From Euryarchaeota archaeon UBA59 (lineage in GTDB: Archaea; Thermoplasmatota; Poseidoniia; Poseidoniales; Thalassarchaeaceae), in contig DAVI01000032.1 of the NCBI GenBank assembly GCA_002505495.1, forward strand, positions 7,687 to 17,971: 10,285 bases of DNA. The letters run 5' to 3'. The stretch's first letter is position 1, and each line of letters opens with the position of its first letter. The notes under the pieces were generated by a model. The model was given only the letters and a program-made list of their open reading frames with translations, made no database searches and was not told where the DNA came from. This document shows positions 5,265-10,285 of this stretch, one piece after another. The position numbers and the translations under genes are program-made.

Positions 5265-7973
5265 TCAGAGTTCTTCACCGAGTGAGGGGAATTCGGCACT
5301 GTCCAGCAGCAACAACGCCCGGTCCGTCAATCGATAGCGGAAGCGGAGGGCGACCTTCTCCTTCTCAATGAGGCCCCACTGTTCGAGGGCCTTGAGGTGG
5401 TAGGAGACGAGTTGCTGGCTGGTTTCCAACTTAACTGACAACTCCTTCTGAGAGAGGTTGAGGATGTCGTTCTCATGGATGTCGAGCATCTGGAGGATTC
5501 TGCCTTGGAGGCTGTTCGGGTCCGGTGTCAGCACCGGGACGGGGAGTTCTTCCATAGGGGTGTGCGGGCTCACTGAAGCGGGATAGAACCTCACCTTTCG
5601 ACCATCCTTCTGGCGCCAGATTCGTTCGTCATTTACGAGGACTGAGAGGTGGTGGGTCAACTGTCCATTCGACATGCTGAGTGCTGCCAATAGGGCCCGG
5701 AAGTGGATGCCGCTGTGTAGTTCGATGTAGGCGACGATTCGTCCTCGCTGGTACTCGCCCCCCTTGTCCTTGTTGCGCTTCACCATGCCGATGAGTAGGA
5801 GACCATACTTGGTCGCAGGCATTCGAATCCACTCCACTTGGGTCACCATGCCGACGAGAATTGCGATCATCCCGGTTGCCGCGACGGTGGCAATTATTGC
5901 AGGTACGGCAGCAGGAATCGGAGTCGTCACAACTAGAGTGCTCGCTTCAGAGGTTTCCTCTTCGATGGTCGGCTCGACCACTCTCTCACTCATCACCTCA
6001 CTGACGACTATCTTTGAGGCCCAGGGCGTGCAAGCGGCATCAGCAACGGCGCTCTGTTCGACCATGTAGGAGCCTTGTAGGTTGGGTACTGCTTCCCATC
6101 CGGAGATTGTGGTGCCGGCGAGTGCATGCTCGTCTCCCGCGAGGTCAATGAGTAGCCAGCAACCGCCGACTTCTGTGGTGACATACTGCCACGACCCCTC
6201 AGCGAGCCAACTTGCGACTGGGCTTTCCGTGAGTTCTTCGGAGGGTTCCTCTCCTTCTCCCTCATCGGCATTGGCCTGTTCTTCTCCGGACTGTTCCACC
6301 GGTGGATTCCAAGTGTGCGCCCACTGTGTGCTGAAGGATGGGGTGCCGGTCATCAAGGCATCAAGAACCCAACTACCCGCTTCGAGTCCCTCGAATGATA
6401 CGACGTATGGTCCGTAGGAGACAGGGTCGTTTGCAGGGACAGTCTCGACCACACCAGCAACGCCGTCACACGCCTCGTTCCAAACTCGGTTGGCCTCTAC
6501 CTCTCCAACCATCTGAAAGGTGAATTGTAGTCGGCACTGCTGTGGCCAGTGGATGTCAAGACCTTTGAGAGAGTCGAACCTTAGTTCGAATACAACTCGT
6601 TCATCAGTTGTGCCCCCATCGAGGGTTCGCATCGATTCAACCGAGAGGCGGGCTGTCGAAGTGTCCTGCATCGCCGCCCGGCAGGCAGGACCATCGCCCA
6701 TTCCTTGGTAGTCAAATCGCCACTCAACGGTCTTGCCTTGGTTCGGAACGGTCAGAATTATGATGTGTGGTCCATCGTCCAGCTCACAGCCGAAGAAGTC
6801 CGTGAAGTCCCAGATTCTCTGGTCAACGGTGAACGAATCACCTGGGTCGACCTTGCTCTCGGAGTGGGTGTCACTGCAACTGCGAGTAATCCGATCGTCT
6901 GCCACGATTCGCCCATCACCGGAGATGATGTGCACCAGAGCGAAACAGTCGTTCACGAATTCCAACTCGACAGTCTCACCAACATTGTTCACAAGTTGGC
7001 TGGAGAGTTGCACGGTGTCGGCGGCGCTGATGATTCCATCATTTCCAGAGTCGCCGACAATCGAGATTTCCAAGTCGAGGGGGGTGCTCACTACGACTTC
7101 ATCGCCCTCCAAGGTGATTTGAGCCGAGGTGCTGAGGTCAGTGACTCCGCTGAGCGATGCTTCGATGCCCCAATCTCCGGATTGGACCAACGCTCCTTGG
7201 TCCGTGAAGTCCCATATGAGCCAGCCGAGAGAAGTGCTCCCTCCTACTGGAATCACCACACCAGCGGCGCAACCGAGTTCAGTCAGCCGCGGTGAGAGGG
7301 ATCCGCTGAGACTAGATATCTGCAGAAGCACCCTACAGCCCTCCTCGACTGCGACTTCCAAAGGCTGCTCTCCCGTGTTGACCAGTGAGAGGTGGGCGTA
7401 CAGCGACTCACCACTCAGGAAGGTGGTTCGACCAGCTGGGGGCGGTGGGACATTCATCTCAAGAGTCAGGTCGGCAATCGCAACAGGGCCCCGCTGGAAG
7501 TGGATGACCGTCTCGTCGAACATGGCTCCACCATCGAAATCGAACTGCAGCGTGATGTCGCCGCTACCGACCAACTGGTCAGCACCGTCAGTCCAATCCC
7601 AATCGAATGAGTCGAGAGTTCTGGTCTGATGTGGCAGGACATCGATTGCACGGTTCTGCTCAAGGCAGGTTCTGTGCTCTCGGAGAGAGGTCAGCAGTAC
7701 GCCACTCGAATCGAACATCGAAATCTCAACGGGGCATGAGGGATTGTACTCGAGTGTGATGGTCCCTTCGCTCGGATTGTGAACGGAAATCTGCATACTG
7801 AGTTCGCTCGAGTCGCTGTACCACGAATCGCCTTCGGTGACATCAGAAAGCGTCACGATGAGAGTCAGTTCGGTGCTCCCAGCAGCACTAGTAAGTGCTG
7901 TGAACGGAGCGAGAAGCATCAGCACCCCGAGGAAGGAAATCAGCACTGACCGACCGATTCGTCCTCTCTGCAT
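5265..7973 (-). CDS. Transmembrane regulator: four Cys-paired Ig-like repeats, one span, two winged helices (902 aa)
   Basis: The ATG at 7971-7973 is preferred over one at 8051: AGGAGG lies seven bases upstream and the product then opens with a signal peptide (MQRGRIGRSVLISFLGVLMLLAPF, cut near 30). Four beta-rich repeats follow (about 35-160, 167-290, 299-422, 440-555), recalling BsuPI-type folds. Three of them carry WDWTD/WDFTD, and each has a Cys pair: 80/103, 213/235, 343/366, 480/502. After an acidic linker comes a short domain with Cys605 and Cys648, a Glu-rich stretch and one membrane helix (688-710). The cytoplasmic part has two winged helices. The first (742-798) resembles archaeal regulators with RGRIVAYIE, LSMSNGQLTHHL and RFYP; the second (820-886) has LETSQQLVSYHLKALEQWGLI. 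It probably senses something outside the membrane and acts on DNA; ligand and targets are unknown. It lies 76 bp upstream of leuS on the same strand. Confidence 0.85.
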   Translation of the reverse strand: MQRGRIGRSVLISFLGVLMLLAPFTALTSAAGSTELTLIVTLSDVTEGDSWYSDSSELSMQISVHNPSEGTITLEYNPSCPVEISMFDSSGVLLTSLREHRTCLEQNRAIDVLPHQTRTLDSFDWDWTDGADQLVGSGDITLQFDFDGGAMFDETVIHFQRGPVAIADLTLEMNVPPPPAGRTTFLSGESLYAHLSLVNTGEQPLEVAVEEGCRVLLQISSLSGSLSPRLTELGCAAGVVIPVGGSTSLGWLIWDFTDQGALVQSGDWGIEASLSGVTDLSTSAQITLEGDEVVVSTPLDLEISIVGDSGNDGIISAADTVQLSSQLVNNVGETVELEFVNDCFALVHIISGDGRIVADDRITRSCSDTHSESKVDPGDSFTVDQRIWDFTDFFGCELDDGPHIIILTVPNQGKTVEWRFDYQGMGDGPACRAAMQDTSTARLSVESMRTLDGGTTDERVVFELRFDSLKGLDIHWPQQCRLQFTFQMVGEVEANRVWNEACDGVAGVVETVPANDPVSYGPYVVSFEGLEAGSWVLDALMTGTPSFSTQWAHTWNPPVEQSGEEQANADEGEGEEPSEELTESPVASWLAEGSWQYVTTEVGGCWLLIDLAGDEHALAGTTISGWEAVPNLQGSYMVEQSAVADAACTPWASKIVVSEVMSERVVEPTIEEETSEASTLVVTTPIPAAVPAIIATVAATGMIAILVGMVTQVEWIRMPATKYGLLLIGMVKRNKDKGGEYQRGRIVAYIELHSGIHFRALLAALSMSNGQLTHHLSVLVNDERIWRQKDGRKVRFYPASVSPHTPMEELPVPVLTPDPNSLQGRILQMLDIHENDILNLSQKELSVKLETSQQLVSYHLKALEQWGLIEKEKVALRFRYRLTDRALLLLDSAEFPSLGEEL

Positions 7974-8078
7974 ATCGACGCCTCCTAAGGAGGCGACAGC
8001 ACGCCTCGCACTTAAGGGACCCCCTTTGAGAGTGGAAACCATCATTTTCATGCGGAGGGAGCCCTTCGCCGACTCAAC
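7974..8078. promoter_or_regulatory. Divergent promoter region between membrane regulator and hydrolase
   Basis: These 105 bp separate the leftward regulator from the rightward metallo-hydrolase, so the regulator may control both. CTTAAG (8011-8016), itself a palindrome, is the best TATA-like element. Leftward it would place transcription start near 7987, just before the regulator's SD. Rightward it would start near 8040. The hydrolase ATG has no close SD; GGAGGG at 8054-8059 is about 19 bases away, so that gene may have a weak site or another initiation mode. Confidence 0.4.
7981..7993 (-). promoter_or_regulatory. SD of membrane regulator inside a perfect palindrome
   Basis: The minus strand reads CCTCC-TTA-GGAGG, so the SD (AGGAGG, seven bases before the ATG) is directly preceded by its own complement. 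In RNA this could form a 5-bp hairpin with a 3-base loop that hides the SD. This matters only if transcription starts upstream of 7993; a start near 7987 would leave out the CCTCC arm. Confidence 0.35.
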
Positions 8079-8831
8079 ATGCTCGGAAAGGGTGAGTTTG
8101 ACAGAGCCGTCGGGGAGGATGGAGTCGAGGTTTGGGTTACCCAGATGGGGCCCTATGCCAACATGAACACCGCTTTCATCGACCGCCAGTCAGGAGTTGT
8201 CGCAATCGTCGACCCATTCGATGCCAAAGGTTGGCTATCCGCTCTTGCAGATGAGGGATTGAAGCCCACCCACATCCTTCTGACCCACACCCATCGGGAC
8301 CATACGACTGGCGTAGGGAAAATCCAGAGGGCGATTCCTGAAATCGAGGTTTGGGGACATGAGGAATCAGTCTCACCCAACCTACTCGGAATGGTGTTTT
8401 TTCGCAAGGTCAATCTTACCCACAGATGGAATCACCCCCCCGACACGGCAGTCGAGTGGTCTTGCGGTGCGATCTCACTGCAGGTGATTCACTCCCCTGG
8501 CCACGCGCCGGGACATGTCACCCTGCACGGTCATGGGGTCTACCACGCCGGAGACCTTCTTTTCACGGCCCGCTCAGGCCGAGTTGACCTACCCGGAGGC
8601 GACCCCCTTGCGCTGTGGGAAAGTGTCCTATTCGCACGGACCATTCTACGCGCCCTGCCGCTTGACTGGCGTCTGATTCCGGGCCACCGGTATGACTGGA
8701 TTGACGGAACGACCCCCGACTGGGTTTCCATCGAACAGGCATTGGCCCACAACTACGCTCTGAACGCGCGGGAGTTGGAGGAGTTCGACCGTCTCCCCTT
8801 CCTTCGCTTCGACGACGATTTGGCTGCATAG
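8079..8831 (+). CDS. Metallo-beta-lactamase-fold hydrolase, glyoxalase II-like (250 aa)
   Basis: A soluble MBL-fold enzyme with a complete binuclear metal site: THTHRDH (His70, His72, Asp74, His75), His142 in HSPGHAPGH, Asp159 in GDLLF and His203 in PGHR. The segment GRVDLPGGD (167-175) is typical of the glyoxalase II/persulfide dioxygenase branch, which acts on thioesters or persulfides of small thiols. The length fits an MBL domain with a short helical C-terminus, shorter than classical glyoxalase II with its glutathione-binding helices. The substrate is therefore open: hydroxyacylglutathione is unlikely in an archaeon, and another thioester or lactone is possible. No signal peptide is seen. 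It diverges from the membrane regulator across 105 bp, so co-regulation is plausible. It converges with the histidine kinase, with an 81-bp gap. Confidence 0.9.
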   Translation: MLGKGEFDRAVGEDGVEVWVTQMGPYANMNTAFIDRQSGVVAIVDPFDAKGWLSALADEGLKPTHILLTHTHRDHTTGVGKIQRAIPEIEVWGHEESVSPNLLGMVFFRKVNLTHRWNHPPDTAVEWSCGAISLQVIHSPGHAPGHVTLHGHGVYHAGDLLFTARSGRVDLPGGDPLALWESVLFARTILRALPLDWRLIPGHRYDWIDGTTPDWVSIEQALAHNYALNARELEEFDRLPFLRFDDDLAA

Positions 8832-8912
8832 CATGACCCCCTTTGGGCCGGCCCCGGTGCCAGTCGGGTAACTGTGGTTGGAATTGAACATGCGACTCTG
8901 CAGGACATTCAT
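8832..8912. other. Convergent intergenic spacer
   Basis: These 81 bp lie between the hydrolase stop and the histidine kinase stop. They contain a GC palindrome (GGGCCGGCCC, 8845-8854) but no T-run in either direction, so I cannot point to a terminator. No short gene is supported here. Confidence 0.4.
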
Positions 8913-10130
8913 TCACAGGCTGCCGAACTCAGCTGAATAGACGACCGGCAGTCGGACGCTGAACGTGGTACCGCCACCAAGGCTGGTGACATAATCCACC
9001 CGTCCCTGCATCAGTTCGACAAGCGCCTTCACAAGAGTCAATCCAAGGCCGACACCCCGTCTCAACTGACCATCCTTGACCAGAGTCTTGGAATAGGGCT
9101 CAAACAACCTCAACTCCGCCTCTGCAGAGATTCCCGGGCCGGTGTCTCTGATCTCAAAGACGACCGAATCCTCCACCGTCTTCACATGCAGACATACCTC
9201 ACCAGTCTCTGTGAATTTCACGGCGTTGTCCAACAACTGTTCGAGAACCTCCTGCAAGCGCAACTCGTCAATACAGATGCGCTCGGGCGCATTGTCCAGA
9301 TCGAGAATGAACTCCAATCCTCTCCGGTTGCACATTCTCCGAGCCGGCTCAACAGCCTTCTCGATAATTGAGTCTATTTCGTGCCACTCAGCGATGATTC
9401 TGACCGTCCCGGAGAGTATGTTCGAGTAGGTAATCACCGAATCGATCATCATTCGCAAAGCGTCACCCGAGTCAATGATTTCCTGCAGATATTCCTTCTC
9501 ATCGTCGTCGATTAACGAAGATGAAATCGCCAACAGGTCGGCAAAGCCGAGGACTCCGGATAGCGGAGTCCGTAGGTCGTGGCTGAAGTTTGCGATGAAC
9601 CCGGCCTGCAAGTTGTGCGCGCGCGAGAGTTCGGTGTGTGCAAGTCGAATGTCCTGATGGGCGTTCTTCGTCTCGTCGAGTTGGCTTTCAAGCGCCAACT
9701 GCAACTCGACGACTTCCGTCACATCCTGATAGGAGCAAATAGCACCGCTGACTCTTTCATCCTGACCGAACAGTGGCTCTGCTGTACCCATGAGGTGTAG
9801 AATCCGACCATTTGGATGCTCGATGGAGAACTGATAGTCGTTCTGCGACTCACCGGTTCTCAAGGCGTTGAACAACGGCCCCTCATCAGCGGGCAATGGT
9901 GCGCCGTGAGCATCACGGAAGATCATCATCTCCCCCCATTCTGTCTCCCAGCCAGGTGGTGAGGGGGTTGGAGGGAGGTCAGCCATTATTTTCCGCGCGA
10001 ACGGGTTGGCGTGTACGAGTGAACCACCAGTATCGACTTCCAAGATGGCGCTGTTCATCGAATTCAGCAGAGCCCGGAGCCGCGACTCCATCGTAGGGGG
10101 GGCGGGAGTTGTGTCGAACGGGTCGCTCAT
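8913..10130 (-). CDS. Soluble PAS-domain histidine kinase (405 aa)
   Basis: The ATG at 10128-10130 has GAGGTGA four bases upstream, an almost complete archaeal SD. Residues 16-140 form a PAS domain (LLNSMNSAILEVDTGG, then YQFSIEHPNGR) ending in an ICSYQDVTE motif of the PAS/PAC type. A coiled-coil-like linker (141-172) leads to HisKA with the phospho-acceptor His184 in FSHDLRTPLSGVLGF. The HATPase follows, with N-box DNAVKFTETG (301-310), G1 DTGPGIS (329-335) and G2 RRGVGLGLTLVKAL (357-370). There is no membrane segment or signal peptide, so it should sense an internal cue such as redox state, a cofactor or a small ligand. No receiver domain or response regulator is present in the window, so its partner is elsewhere. 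It lies 62 bp downstream of the partial gene at the right edge, on the same strand. Confidence 0.95.
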   Translation of the reverse strand: MSDPFDTTPAPPTMESRLRALLNSMNSAILEVDTGGSLVHANPFARKIMADLPPTPSPPGWETEWGEMMIFRDAHGAPLPADEGPLFNALRTGESQNDYQFSIEHPNGRILHLMGTAEPLFGQDERVSGAICSYQDVTEVVELQLALESQLDETKNAHQDIRLAHTELSRAHNLQAGFIANFSHDLRTPLSGVLGFADLLAISSSLIDDDEKEYLQEIIDSGDALRMMIDSVITYSNILSGTVRIIAEWHEIDSIIEKAVEPARRMCNRRGLEFILDLDNAPERICIDELRLQEVLEQLLDNAVKFTETGEVCLHVKTVEDSVVFEIRDTGPGISAEAELRLFEPYSKTLVKDGQLRRGVGLGLTLVKALVELMQGRVDYVTSLGGGTTFSVRLPVVYSAEFGSL

Positions 10131-10192
10131 CCTGTCACCTCGGTTGCGGGCGCCCCTCTTAGAGAATAGCCGTTGTCCCTAGGAGAATGTGC

Positions 10193-10285
10193 TCAAAACA
10201 AGTCATCGAGGTCAAGTGCATCCGGCAGCGATTCCACCTTCTCGACCTCTTCCTTTTCCTTTTCCTCTTCATGGAGTTGCCATTC
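10193..10285 (-). CDS. C-terminal end of a leftward gene with an acidic tail (partial)
   Basis: A minus-strand frame enters from the right edge and ends at TGA (10193-10195) after 30 codons. The visible end is highly charged and coiled-coil-like (HEEEKEKEEVEKVE) and closes with LPDALDLDDLF. A hydrophobic-acidic tail of this kind often serves as a protein-protein contact or is disordered. Codon use and the clean stop 62 bp before the histidine kinase support a real gene. The product cannot be identified from this fragment. Confidence 0.65.
   Translation of the reverse strand, partial: EWQLHEEEKEKEEVEKVESLPDALDLDDLF

Noticed and set aside
7974..8051. Upstream ATG extending the membrane regulator by 26 residues
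   Set aside because: It would bury the signal peptide and ignore the AGGAGG in front of the ATG at 7973.
8845..8854. GC palindrome as a terminator between the hydrolase and kinase genes
   Set aside because: No T-run follows on either strand and archaeal terminators rarely use such hairpins.
1..10285. CRISPR array, insertion sequence or known defence system
   Set aside because: No regularly spaced repeats, transposase motifs or defence-family domains were seen on either strand.

Overview
The window looks archaeal, most likely a mesophilic euryarchaeon; Thermoplasmatota such as the marine Poseidoniales are my best guess, but that is inference. The signs are GGTGA/GGAGG-type ribosome binding sites close to starts, TATA-like boxes, a tRNA gene without an encoded CCA, a CDIN1/C15orf41-like protein, and a membrane-anchored protein ending in two winged helices of an archaeal type. 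Genes are tightly packed, and several starts are best moved inward to sites with a good Shine-Dalgarno (SD) sequence.

Layout. Positions 1-887 (minus) hold the first 295 codons of a CDIN1-like protein with a long Arg/Gly-rich N-terminal extension; it runs off the left edge. Positions 888-1082 are an AT-rich divergent control region with a perfect 15-bp palindrome and a TATA-like box. Rightward from it come an Arg-rich 21-codon reading frame with a strong SD, a small hairpin, a good tRNA-Arg(TCG) gene, a second irregular tRNA-like element, and two overlapping genes for unrecognised Cys-rich proteins of 77 and 238 aa. This 1.03-2.36 kb stretch is the accessory-looking part of the window: AT-richer, with orphan genes, and with its tRNA pair bounded by an 11-bp direct repeat.

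It meets, with only 3 bp between stop codons, the leftward leucyl-tRNA synthetase gene (2360-5188). Upstream of leuS, on the same strand, is a 902-aa single-span membrane protein (5265-7973). It has four tandem extracytoplasmic beta-rich repeats, each with a Cys pair 22-23 residues apart, and a cytoplasmic C-terminus with two winged helices, which suggests a one-component transmembrane regulator. Divergent from it across about 105 bp is a metallo-beta-lactamase-fold hydrolase of the glyoxalase II group (8079-8831). Convergent with that is a soluble PAS histidine kinase (8913-10130). The last 30 codons of another leftward gene with an acidic tail lie at the right edge (10193-10285).

Most genes are translation or signalling genes that need not act together. 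The points most worth following up are the tRNA pair with its leader and repeat, the linked pair of Cys-rich orphan proteins, the four-repeat membrane regulator, and the mosaic leucyl-tRNA synthetase.
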